From Catenuloplanes atrovinosus (GTDB taxonomy: Bacteria; Actinomycetota; Actinomycetes; Mycobacteriales; Micromonosporaceae), in contig NZ_JAVDYB010000001.1 of NCBI RefSeq assembly GCF_031458235.1, positions 2,811,001-2,875,000 of the forward strand: a stretch of DNA of 64,000 nt. Direction: 5' to 3'. Both the position numbers and the translations under genes were made by a program. Below the pieces are notes generated by a model. That model saw nothing but the letters and a program-made list of their open reading frames with translations. It searched no databases and was not told the DNA's origin. This document shows positions 43,031-52,502 of this stretch, piece after piece (position 1 is the first letter of the stretch; every line of letters begins with the position of its first letter).

Positions 43031-44080
43031 ATGCGTGACATCGCCGACGGGCTGGCCGCGTGGCGGGCCGACGGCGTCCGGTTCGCGATCGCGACCGTGG
43101 TGCGGACGTGGCGGTCCGCACCCCGGTCGCCGGGCGCCGCGATGGCCGTCTCGGAGACCGGCGAGGTGATCGGCAGCGTCTCCGGCGGCTGCGTGGAGGG
43201 CGCGGTCTACGAGCTGGCCCGGTCCGTGCTGGAGACCGGCGTGGCGGTCACCGAAACGTACGGCGTGGCCGACGGTGACGCGTTCGCGGTCGGCCTCACC
43301 TGCGGGGGCACCATCGAGGTGCTGGTGCAGCCGGACACCGGCCTGTCCGACGAGGCCCTCTCCGCGGTACGGCAGGGGCGCCCGATCGCGATCGCGTCCC
43401 CGCTGGAGCCCGGCGACGGCTTGGGACGGCGCCTTTACGTACCCGCTGATGATGGTCATGAGGGTTTCGACCGGGTGGTGGCGGACCAGGCCGCGGGCAT
43501 GCTCGCCGCCGGGTCCACCGGCGTCGTCGCGCTCGGCGCCGAGGCGCGGCGGGTGTTCGTGCAGTCGTTCACGCCACCGCCGCGCATGATCGTCTTCGGT
43601 GCGATCGACTTCGCCGCCGCGGTGGCGCGGATCGGGAAGTTCCTCGGCTACCACGTCACGGTCTGCGACGCCCGGCCGGTCTTCGCCACCCCGCGCCGCT
43701 TCCCGGACGCGGACGAGGTCGTGGTTCGATGGCCGCACGACTACCTGGCCGGCACCGCGATCGACGCCCGGACCGTCCTCTGCGTCCTGACCCACGACCC
43801 CAAGTTCGACGTGCCGCTGCTGACCCGCGCGCTGCGCTCCCCGGCCCGCTACATCGGCGCGATGGGCAGCCGCACCACCCACGCCGACCGCCTCACCCGC
43901 CTCCGCGAGGCCGGCGTCGGTGCGGACGAGCTCGCCCGCCTCTCCTCGCCGATCGGCCTCGACCTCGGCGCCCGCACCCCCGAGGAGACCGCCGTCTCCA
44001 TCGCCGCCGAGATCATCTCCACCACCTGGGGCGGTTCCGGCCACCGCCTCACCGACCTGGACACCCCGATCCACCGCTGA
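43031..44080 (+). CDS. XdhC/CoxI-family molybdenum-cofactor chaperone (PaoD-like)
   Basis: 349 residues, ATG 6 nt after the hydroxylase stop. N-terminal XdhC/CoxI domain (VVRTWRSAPRSPGAAMAVSE, SVSGGCVEGAVYELA, GLTCGGTIEVLVQPD) and C-terminal Rossmann domain (LGYHVTVCDARPVFATPRRF, PARYIGAMGSRTTHADRLTR, PIGLDLGARTPEETAVSIAA). Such proteins bind Mo cofactor, assist its sulfuration or cytosine addition and insert it into the large subunit. Its position as the last gene of the operon fits that role. Confidence 0.88.
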   Translation: MRDIADGLAAWRADGVRFAIATVVRTWRSAPRSPGAAMAVSETGEVIGSVSGGCVEGAVYELARSVLETGVAVTETYGVADGDAFAVGLTCGGTIEVLVQPDTGLSDEALSAVRQGRPIAIASPLEPGDGLGRRLYVPADDGHEGFDRVVADQAAGMLAAGSTGVVALGAEARRVFVQSFTPPPRMIVFGAIDFAAAVARIGKFLGYHVTVCDARPVFATPRRFPDADEVVVRWPHDYLAGTAIDARTVLCVLTHDPKFDVPLLTRALRSPARYIGAMGSRTTHADRLTRLREAGVGADELARLSSPIGLDLGARTPEETAVSIAAEIISTTWGGSGHRLTDLDTPIHR

Positions 44081-44117
44081 ACGCAACGTTTCCGCCGGGG
44101 AATATTGTCCTGATCAT

Positions 44118-44136
44118 CGTGAATGACCGATTCACG
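44118..44136. promoter_or_regulatory. Inverted repeat CGTGAAT-n5-ATTCACG
   Basis: Perfect 7-bp arms around a 5-bp centre in the 132-bp gap before the lipoprotein gene; a typical dimeric-regulator site geometry. No cognate regulator is identified; a TetR gene lies 1.7 kb downstream. Confidence 0.45.
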
Positions 44137-44212
44137 TCAGAAGGAGGACGGGCAGCTGGGCGCAGGTTTGTACTGGGTGTAATCGATGCCTCGACATGTC
44201 GGAGGCGATCCC

Positions 44213-44890
44213 ATGAGAACCCGACTCTGCCTGTTCCTCTTGCTGACCACGCTGATCACCGCCTGCGGTTCGGACGAGGAGTCACCGTCCGCCACCTGGA
44301 CGGAGCCCAGCGCCTACCCCTCGGTGGAGCCGACGATGGCGACGGCACCGGCACCGGAGGGGACCGGGCCCGAGCCGGCCGCGCCCGGCGGCGGCAATAA
44401 TCCGAACCTCAACTATGTCGGCGGGCCGGTCGGCGATGCCGGCGAGCAGGTCCTGGACGACGGCACCGTCTGCCAGAGCGTGGCATGGCTCGGCGAGGAC
44501 GATTCCGAGGTGGGCGAGGGCGTCGCGTGGGAGGTCGTCAGCGTCGACGTCACCGGCGCCACCCCGGTGGGCGGGGACTGCGGCACGCCGTGCCAGGGCT
44601 TCACCTTCGACAGCGGCAGCGACCAGTGTCAACAGGCCGTCCGCCCGGGGCCGTCCACGGGCCGGCTCACCATCTACGGCCGGACACAGTGTTCCGCGTC
44701 GGCGGAGCGATGTGCCGCGTTCCGGGCGAGCCTGCGGCCGTCGTCGATCGAGATCGATCCGGCGGTGCCGGTCGAGCCGCCCACCGGCGAGGAGACGCCG
44801 CCGATCGAGGAGACGCCGCCGATCGAGGAGACGCCGCCGGTCGAGGAGACCGCGCCGGAGGAAGTGCCGACGCCGGACGCCGCGGGTTGA
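44213..44890 (+). CDS. Lipoprotein with acidic Pro-Glu-Thr repeat tail
   Basis: 225 residues; start chosen at ATG 44213 with GGAGG 8 nt before it. Signal MRTRLCLFLLLTTLITAC ends in a lipobox (LITAC). The central domain has seven cysteines (about 95-165: SVAWLGEDDSEVGEGVAWEV, GDCGTPCQGFTFD, YGRTQCSASAERC), probably disulfide-linked, and the tail repeats PPIEETPPIEETPPVEET. No family recognised. The next gene begins 4 nt after the stop, so they are probably expressed together. Confidence 0.7.
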   Translation: MRTRLCLFLLLTTLITACGSDEESPSATWTEPSAYPSVEPTMATAPAPEGTGPEPAAPGGGNNPNLNYVGGPVGDAGEQVLDDGTVCQSVAWLGEDDSEVGEGVAWEVVSVDVTGATPVGGDCGTPCQGFTFDSGSDQCQQAVRPGPSTGRLTIYGRTQCSASAERCAAFRASLRPSSIEIDPAVPVEPPTGEETPPIEETPPIEETPPVEETAPEEVPTPDAAG

Positions 44891-44894
44891 CGGC

Positions 44895-45752
44895 GTGCCG
44901 GGGGAGGACGGGCGCAGCCGGCTGCCGGAGTGGATCGGCACCTGGGGCAGCGTGATCGCGCCGGTCAGCGTGCTGACCGCCGTGCTGTTCTACTTCGGGT
45001 ACGTCTCGTCCCGCTCCCAGTACGAGTACTTCGGCGTGGACGTGGACGCGGTCGGGCTGGGCACCCAGGACTACGTGATGCGCAGCCCGCAGCCGCTGCT
45101 CGTACCGCTGATCGTGCTGACCCTGCTCGGCGCCGGCCTGCTGGCCGGGCACGCCGCGATCCGGGACCGCGTCACCACCGCCACCGGCCGCACGATGACG
45201 ATCGCGCGCGCCGCCGGGCTGACGCTGCTGGCCGCCGGCGCGCTGCTGCTCGCCGGTTACCCGCTGGCCGGCCGCTGGGCCTACTATCCGCTGGTCACGC
45301 CGCTGCTGCTGGCGGTCGGCGGCGGGCTCACCGGGTACCTCGGACACCTGCGCGGCGCGGCGCCGGCGCACATCGCCCGGCGCGCGGCGCGGGTGCTGAT
45401 CTACGTGCTGGTGGCCGCGAGCGTGTTCTGGGGCACCGCCACGGTCGCCCAGTGGTCCGGCCGCGGCCTGGCCATGAATCAGGCGCGCCACCTCAACGAC
45501 CTGCCCCGGGTCATCCTGGACACCAAGGAGCGCCTGCACCTGCGCGACCCGACCGTGCAGGAGTCCGCGCTCCCGGCCGAGGAGAACCAGACGTTCCGGT
45601 ACCGCTACCGGCGCCTGCGGCTGCTCGTCGTCGGCCGGGAACGGCTGTTCCTGGTGCCGGAGGTGTGGTCGCCGAGCAACTCGACGCTGGTGGTGCCGAT
45701 GGACGGCTCGGTGCGCGTGCAGTTCCAGTTCCAACCGCACCCGCCGTCGTGA
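44895..45752 (+). CDS. Membrane protein of unknown function, four helices
   Basis: 285 residues from GTG 44895, 4 nt after the lipoprotein stop. Hydrophobic segments: SVIAPVSVLTAVLFYFGYVS, LLVPLIVLTLLGAGLLAGHA, AAGLTLLAAGALLLAGYPLA, YPLVTPLLLAVGGGLTGYLG and VLIYVLVAASVFWGTATVA. The C-terminal 100 residues are soluble. The segment YGYVSSRSQYEYFGVD-like after helix 1 is also seen in uncharacterised actinobacterial membrane proteins. Function unknown; likely partner of the lipoprotein. Confidence 0.65.
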   Translation: MPGEDGRSRLPEWIGTWGSVIAPVSVLTAVLFYFGYVSSRSQYEYFGVDVDAVGLGTQDYVMRSPQPLLVPLIVLTLLGAGLLAGHAAIRDRVTTATGRTMTIARAAGLTLLAAGALLLAGYPLAGRWAYYPLVTPLLLAVGGGLTGYLGHLRGAAPAHIARRAARVLIYVLVAASVFWGTATVAQWSGRGLAMNQARHLNDLPRVILDTKERLHLRDPTVQESALPAEENQTFRYRYRRLRLLVVGRERLFLVPEVWSPSNSTLVVPMDGSVRVQFQFQPHPPS

Positions 45753-45847
45753 CCCGGCGGGTGGCGGTCGGCGACCGCGATCGCCTCCGTTAAAGTGAAG
45801 GCAGCCCTGCGCCTGACCGCCGGGGTGCCGCGCCGGCAGGAGGGCAC

Positions 45848-46414
45848 GTGGCCGAACCCGACTCGCGGTACGTGGTGAGCCGCCCGCACCGCGCCGACGC
45901 CCGCCGCAACTTCGACGCGCTGCTCGCCGCCGCGCGCGAGGCCTTCGCCGCCGACGGTTCCGGCGCCTCGCTGGAGGGCATCGCGCGCCGCGCCGGCGTC
46001 AACATCGCCACGCTCTACCGCAACTTCCCGACCCGCCAGCATCTCTTCGAGACGGTGTACCTGGACGACGTCGAGGCGATGGCCCGGCTCGCGGCCGACC
46101 TCACCGACCGCGATCCGTGGGACGCGCTGGAGACCTGGCTGCGCCACTTCGTCGGGTACGCGGCCACGAAGCGCGCCGTCTACGACGCGATCGCCCACCG
46201 CGAGGCCATGTTCGTCACCGGCCGCGACCTCATCCACGCCGCGGGCCGCCCGCTGCTGCGGCGCGCGCAGGACTCCGGTCAGGCCCGCACGGACGTCACC
46301 TTCGAGGACGTCCTGTTCCTGATCAACGGCGTCAGCGGCGCCAACTTCGTCGAGAACGCCCAGCGCGACCGCGTCCTCACGATGGCCCTGGACGGCATCA
46401 GGCCCCGCCCCTGA
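45848..46414 (+). CDS. TetR-family transcriptional regulator
   Basis: 188 residues, GTG start preceded by GCAGGAGGG. HTH: FAADGSGASLEGIARRAGVN and IATLYRNFPTRQHLFETVYL. The C-terminal part (DPWDALETWLRHFVGYAATK, FLINGVSGANFVENAQRD) is the SbtR-like group common in actinobacteria. Convergent with the hydrolase gene, overlapping it by 17 bases. Target unknown. Confidence 0.88.
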   Translation: MAEPDSRYVVSRPHRADARRNFDALLAAAREAFAADGSGASLEGIARRAGVNIATLYRNFPTRQHLFETVYLDDVEAMARLAADLTDRDPWDALETWLRHFVGYAATKRAVYDAIAHREAMFVTGRDLIHAAGRPLLRRAQDSGQARTDVTFEDVLFLINGVSGANFVENAQRDRVLTMALDGIRPRP

Positions 46415-47408
46415 CGTCGTCCCGCACCCGCAGCTCGTCCAGGATCAGCGGGAACACGTCGCGGTCCGCGTGGCGCCCCAGCAGCACGTCCAGGTGCCCG
46501 TAGTCGGGCAGGACGTGCAGCGCGTGCCGCCCCGGCGCGTGCCGCTCCAGCCAGGAGAACGTGCGGCGCTGGCTCTCCGGCAGGAAGCACAGGTTGTGGG
46601 CGCCCGCGAGCAGCACGATCCGGGCGTCCGTGGCCGGCCCGCGCGCCGTGTGGTCGCGCGGCAGGCCGGGCAGCTCCGACACCAGGCGCCCGGCGCGCAC
46701 GCACGCGGCCATCTGCCGGAAGAAGGTCATCGGCACCGGCCCGAACTCGTGCGGGATGAACGAGTCGTGCGTCTCCGGCGTCAGGTTCTCGTGCCGCCAC
46801 AGCGCCGGCCGGCCGCTGCCGTACGTGAAGCTGACCAGCTTGCACACCAGGTTGTCGCACTCGTGGTGGAACGCCCGGACCAGCGCGGTCAGCACCCGCG
46901 GCGTGAGCGCGCGCGGCGGCACCAGCCCCCAGGACGGGTCCAGGTGGGTCAGCAGCCGGGACACCACCGGCGTGCCGGCGCGCAGCTTCACCCGGGACCA
47001 GGCCGGCACCACCGGGTGCAGCGACACCGCGTTGCTGACCACGGTGTCCACCCGCGGGAGCAGGCCCGCGCAGAGCGCCATCATGAACGTCACCGAGCCC
47101 TGGCAGTGCACGACCGCGGAGAGCCGGTCCGCGCCGGTCTCGGCCAGCACCGTGCGGACCGCCGCGGGGTGGTCGAAGAGCGCGACCTCGTCCAGCGTCC
47201 ATGAGCGGGCCGGCAGGTCGATGCTGCCGCGCCAGTCGAGCAGCCACACGTCCCGGCCGGCGCCGGCGAGCGCGCGGCCGAGCCGGTGGAAGATGGCGGA
47301 GCGCACGCCCGCGCCGTGCACCAGCAGCACCGGGGCGCCGTCGCCGCGGATGTTGGTCAGCCGAAGTGGTGTGCCGTCGTCGGCACGGAATGGCACGAGA
47401 CGCTCCAT
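46398..47408 (-). CDS. Alpha/beta hydrolase associated with GMC/cholesterol-oxidase-like proteins
   Basis: 336 residues starting MERLVPFRADDGTPLRLTNI. VLLVHGAGVRSAIFHRLGRA gives the oxyanion hole, WLLDWRGSIDLPARSW the following strand. The nucleophile elbow reads VVHCQGSVTFMMAL: Cys occupies the usual Ser position, a feature I recall in hydrolases fused to or beside cholesterol-oxidase-like GMC proteins. Later HNLCFLPESQRRTFSWL and LPDYGHLDVLLGRHAD supply the catalytic His. Divergent from the GMC gene (95-bp gap), so the two probably share a lipid or sterol substrate. Confidence 0.8.
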   Translation of the reverse strand: MERLVPFRADDGTPLRLTNIRGDGAPVLLVHGAGVRSAIFHRLGRALAGAGRDVWLLDWRGSIDLPARSWTLDEVALFDHPAAVRTVLAETGADRLSAVVHCQGSVTFMMALCAGLLPRVDTVVSNAVSLHPVVPAWSRVKLRAGTPVVSRLLTHLDPSWGLVPPRALTPRVLTALVRAFHHECDNLVCKLVSFTYGSGRPALWRHENLTPETHDSFIPHEFGPVPMTFFRQMAACVRAGRLVSELPGLPRDHTARGPATDARIVLLAGAHNLCFLPESQRRTFSWLERHAPGRHALHVLPDYGHLDVLLGRHADRDVFPLILDELRVRDDVRGGA

Positions 47409-47503
47409 GATGTATCCCCCCGTATATCTGACACGCACGATAGCCGCGGCATGCAACGATGAATGCGAGTTCGTCAATCGGCACGCATTTCGGGGGAGGC
47501 GTG

Positions 47504-49690
<2,187 letters not shown>

Positions 49691-49750
49691 CCACCGTGAA
49701 CCGGGCGCGAGGCGGGAGATCGGGCTCAGCCGCCCCGCGCTCGGAGTAAC

Positions 49751-49770
49751 GGCGTGCCGTCCGGCACGCC
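49751..49770 (+). terminator. Hairpin after the GMC gene
   Basis: GGCGTGCC-GTCC-GGCACGCC, 8-bp perfect stem, 60 bp after the GMC stop. The interval 49691-49893 otherwise shows no gene. Confidence 0.5.
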
Positions 49771-49893
49771 CGCCACATCGGCACCGCCACGGTGCGGCTG
49801 AGCCTTCCACCCGAGTCGCGCATCACAGCGACGCCCCCGGCGTTCGCTTTCCGGCCCTCTCTGCGCTCCCCGACCGCCGCATCGCCCTCCTGT

Positions 49894-49949
49894 GCGCGTC
49901 GCCCTCTCTGCGCGTCGCCCTCTCTGCGCGTCGCCCTCTCTGCGCGTCG
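49894..49949. repeat. 16-bp tandem repeat, three and a half copies
   Basis: The unit GCGCGTCGCCCTCTCT occurs exactly at 49894-49909, 49910-49925 and 49926-49941, then its first 8 bases at 49942-49949. The last copy merges into the left arm of the inverted repeat that follows. Likely variable in copy number between strains. Confidence 0.9.
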
Positions 49950-50026
49950 ATCTAGGCCGGATTCACGTGATTGGAGATCGATTCGCGGGAAGCCGCCCTA
50001 GATCGACGCGCAGAGGGGGCGACGCG
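49927..50026. repeat. Long inverted repeat with 30-bp arms at the end of the asparaginase gene
   Basis: Arms at 49927-49956 and 49997-50026 are complementary except for one position, with a 40-nt spacer. Inner arm sequence is GCGCGTCGATCTAGG. The asparaginase stop codon (49963-49965) lies in the spacer, so the right arm is translated. It could act as a terminator, but its size and link to tandem repeats look like a dispersed palindromic element. Confidence 0.85.
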
Positions 50027-51030
50027 GCGGTGGAGGGGTCGGCGGTGGCGGTGAACGCGGACGGGAGGTGGGTGGCCGGGACGCCGGCGGACAGCAGCAG
50101 GTGGAGCAGCACGCGCGCCTTCAGCGGGTCGAGCGGCCCGGCCGGGATGAGCCCGGCCCCGAGCAGGTCCACCTCGCCGCCCGGATAGCCGTAGGAGGAG
50201 GTCAGCACGTCGCCCTCGCCGGTCCGGGACGCGAGCACCACCGGCATCCGCGCGGCCAGGCGGCGCAGCACCGGCACCACCCCGGCCGGCACGTGCCCGC
50301 CGCCGAAGCCGGCGATCACCGCGCCGTGCCACGCGTCGTCCCGGAGCAGCGTCTCGGCCAGCGTGCCGTCGTCGCCGAGCGCCATGGTCAGCAGCGCCAC
50401 CCGCACCCGTGGCCGCCGCGGGTCGAGGGCCGGCAACGGTACGCCCGGGCCGCGCGCCGCCGCGTTGACGAACCGCACCCGCCCCTCGGTCACCTGCCCG
50501 AGCACGCCGCCGCCCGGCGACCGGAACGCGGCCACGCCGGTGGTGTGCGTCTTCCGCACCCGTACCGCCGCGTGGATCTCGTCCGCCATCACCACCAGCA
50601 CGCCGCGCCCGCGCGCCTGCGGGCTCACCGCCACCCGTACCGCCGCGAGGAGGTTCGCCGGCCCGTCCGCGCCGGCCGCGCTCGCCGCCCGCATCGCGCC
50701 GGTCATCACCACCGGCGTGTCCCCGCGGTAGGCGAGGTCCAGCAGGTAGGCGGTCTCCTCCATGCTGTCCGTGCCCTGGGTGACCACGATTCCGTCCACG
50801 CCGTCCAGCGCGTCCAGCACGGCCGCCAGCCCGAGCAGGTCGTCGAAGCTCAGCGACGCGCTCGCGGTCTGCCGGAAGTCCAGCACCTCCACGTCCACGC
50901 CAGCGCCGGCCAGCCCCGGCACGGCCGCGACGAGTTGCGCCGCGCCCAGCGCGGGCACGACCGCACCGGCGTCGGCGGACATCGCGATCGTGCCGCCGAG
51001 GCCGATCAGCATCACCCGGGGTCGTGGCAT
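49963..51030 (-). CDS. L-asparaginase (type I/II, N-terminal nucleophile Thr)
   Basis: 355 residues. Catalytic Thr in VMLIGLGGTIAMSADAGAV, second motif GIVVTQGTDSMEETAYLLDL (T-D pair), and VVMTGAMRAASAAGADGPAN. Hydrolyses asparagine to aspartate and ammonia; no signal peptide, so cytoplasmic. The family-like sequence ends at AFTATADP; the last 22 or so residues (PPLRVDLGRLPANRSPIT) come from the inverted repeat, indicating that the repeat has replaced or extended the original end. Confidence 0.9.
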   Translation of the reverse strand: MPRPRVMLIGLGGTIAMSADAGAVVPALGAAQLVAAVPGLAGAGVDVEVLDFRQTASASLSFDDLLGLAAVLDALDGVDGIVVTQGTDSMEETAYLLDLAYRGDTPVVMTGAMRAASAAGADGPANLLAAVRVAVSPQARGRGVLVVMADEIHAAVRVRKTHTTGVAAFRSPGGGVLGQVTEGRVRFVNAAARGPGVPLPALDPRRPRVRVALLTMALGDDGTLAETLLRDDAWHGAVIAGFGGGHVPAGVVPVLRRLAARMPVVLASRTGEGDVLTSSYGYPGGEVDLLGAGLIPAGPLDPLKARVLLHLLLSAGVPATHLPSAFTATADPSTAASPPLRVDLGRLPANRSPIT

Positions 51031-51065
51031 CGCAAGATCATAAGCGCGCCCGGGTACGGACGAGG

Positions 51066-51707
51066 TCAGTTCAGCGTGCCGGTGCGGTGGTGACGGCGGC
51101 AGAGCACCTGGTAGCGCACGTCCGCCGCGGCCGCGGTGTCGCCGATCACCACCTGCTCACCGGCGCGCGCGATCTGCCCGTCCACGATCCGCGCGTTGAG
51201 GTGCCCGCGCCGCCCGCACCAGCACAGCACCTCCACCTGCAGCCGGTGCACCTCGTCGGCCAGCTCGAACAGCCGCTGCGACGCCGGGAACAGCCGCGAC
51301 CGGAAGTCGCTGGCCAGCCCGAACGCGAAGACGTCGACGCCGGCGCGGTCGACCAGGTCGGCCAGCTGCTCGATGTGCTCGACCGTGTAGAAGCACGCCT
51401 CGTCGCAGATCAGGTAGTCGACCTTGCCGTACGCCAGGTCCCACAGGTTCAGGTCGTCGGTGACCTCGATCGCGTCCTGGGCGAGCCCGATCCGCGTGGT
51501 GACCTTCGGCCCGAGCGACCGGTCGTTGCGCGTCACCACCAGTCCGCGCCGCCCCTGCCGGCTGTGGTTGTGGTGCATCTGCAGCGCCAGCGTCGACTTC
51601 CCGCAGTCCATCGGCCCCCAGTAGAACGTCAGCCGGGCACCGTGCCCGTTGCCGCCGAGCCCCGGCAGGGGGGAGTGGGTGGTCGCGAGCGCGGAGTCGT
51701 TCTTCAC
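51066..51707 (-). CDS. tdk: Thymidine kinase (class II)
   Basis: 213 residues, GTG start. P-loop FYWGPMDCGKSTLALQMHHN, Walker B-like LICDEACFYTVEHIEQLADL, lasso region with zinc cysteines LCWCGRRGHLNARIVDG and the end YQVLCRRHH. Phosphorylates thymidine in nucleoside salvage. The final GxxxY region reads DVRYQVLCRRHHRTG, normal for the family. Start uncertain because no strong ribosome site is seen; the frame remains open upstream. 35 bp from the asparaginase start on the same strand. Confidence 0.9.
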   Translation of the reverse strand: MKNDSALATTHSPLPGLGGNGHGARLTFYWGPMDCGKSTLALQMHHNHSRQGRRGLVVTRNDRSLGPKVTTRIGLAQDAIEVTDDLNLWDLAYGKVDYLICDEACFYTVEHIEQLADLVDRAGVDVFAFGLASDFRSRLFPASQRLFELADEVHRLQVEVLCWCGRRGHLNARIVDGQIARAGEQVVIGDTAAAADVRYQVLCRRHHRTGTLN

Positions 51708-51797
51708 GGCCGGTGAGCATAGCCGGTAACAGGCACGCCGCCCCGGGACACATAGACAGGTGAGACCCTGTTCGCCACGCCGCCCGGAGGCCATCGC

Positions 51798-52502
51798 ATG
51801 GGACCACCCGACCCCGACGACCGGGACGAGGCCTGGTTCAGCGCCCTTTATACCGACTTCTACCACCATATTCTCCGGTACGGCGTGCGCCGCCTGCCGG
51901 ACACGGAGGCCGCGTCCGAGCTGGCCCAGGACGTGTTCGTGATCACCTGGCGGCGGCGCACCGAGGTGCCCGCCACGCCGCTGCCCTGGCTCTACGGCGT
52001 CGCCCGCCGCGTGCTCGCCAACCGCCGCCGCGCCGACACCCACCTGCCGGTGCCGCTCGCCGACGTGCCGGAGACCCCGGTCAGCGACGAGCCGGCCACC
52101 GCCCTCGACCTGCGCGCCGCCCTCGCCACGCTCCCCGAACCCGACCAGGAGATCCTCCGCCTCGTCGGCTGGGAGGAGCTGAGCGTCTCCGAGGCCGCGC
52201 ACGTCCTCGGCTGCTCCCGCACCGCCGCCGGCGTCCGCCTCCACCGCGCTCGTCGCCGCCTCACCTCCGCCCTCCAACACCCACCACGCCGCCCTCCGAC
52301 ACCGGACAGACCGGCACCGCCCGGCCGGACCGCAGTGTCCGGCCGGACCGCGATATCCGGCTGGCCCGGCGCAGACATGCCGGAGTCGTGGCGGGCGCCG
52401 GAGCCGCGGGCCGCACGGGCCGGCGTGAACGGGCTCGGAAACGGCACCACCCGGCCGGCCCCGCTGGGCGCGGCCGTCGACGACAGGGGAGGAAGACGAT
52501 GA
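51798..52502 (+). CDS. ECF-type RNA polymerase sigma factor with long C-terminal tail
   Basis: 234 residues. Sigma2: FYHHILRYGVRRLPDTEAAS and LAQDVFVITWRRR; sigma4: LPEPDQEILRLVGWEELSVS then EAAHVLGCSRTAAGVRLHRA. After residue about 165 a Pro/Arg/Gly-rich tail of 70 residues extends beyond a normal ECF sigma, perhaps for regulation. CGGAGG precedes the ATG. The stop overlaps the next gene's start (ATGA), typical of sigma/anti-sigma pairs. Confidence 0.9.
   Translation: MGPPDPDDRDEAWFSALYTDFYHHILRYGVRRLPDTEAASELAQDVFVITWRRRTEVPATPLPWLYGVARRVLANRRRADTHLPVPLADVPETPVSDEPATALDLRAALATLPEPDQEILRLVGWEELSVSEAAHVLGCSRTAAGVRLHRARRRLTSALQHPPRRPPTPDRPAPPGRTAVSGRTAISGWPGADMPESWRAPEPRAARAGVNGLGNGTTRPAPLGAAVDDRGGRR

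Noticed and set aside
49894-49949. Possible CRISPR array
   Set aside because: Units are contiguous 16-mers without spacers, far shorter than CRISPR repeats, and no cas genes are nearby.
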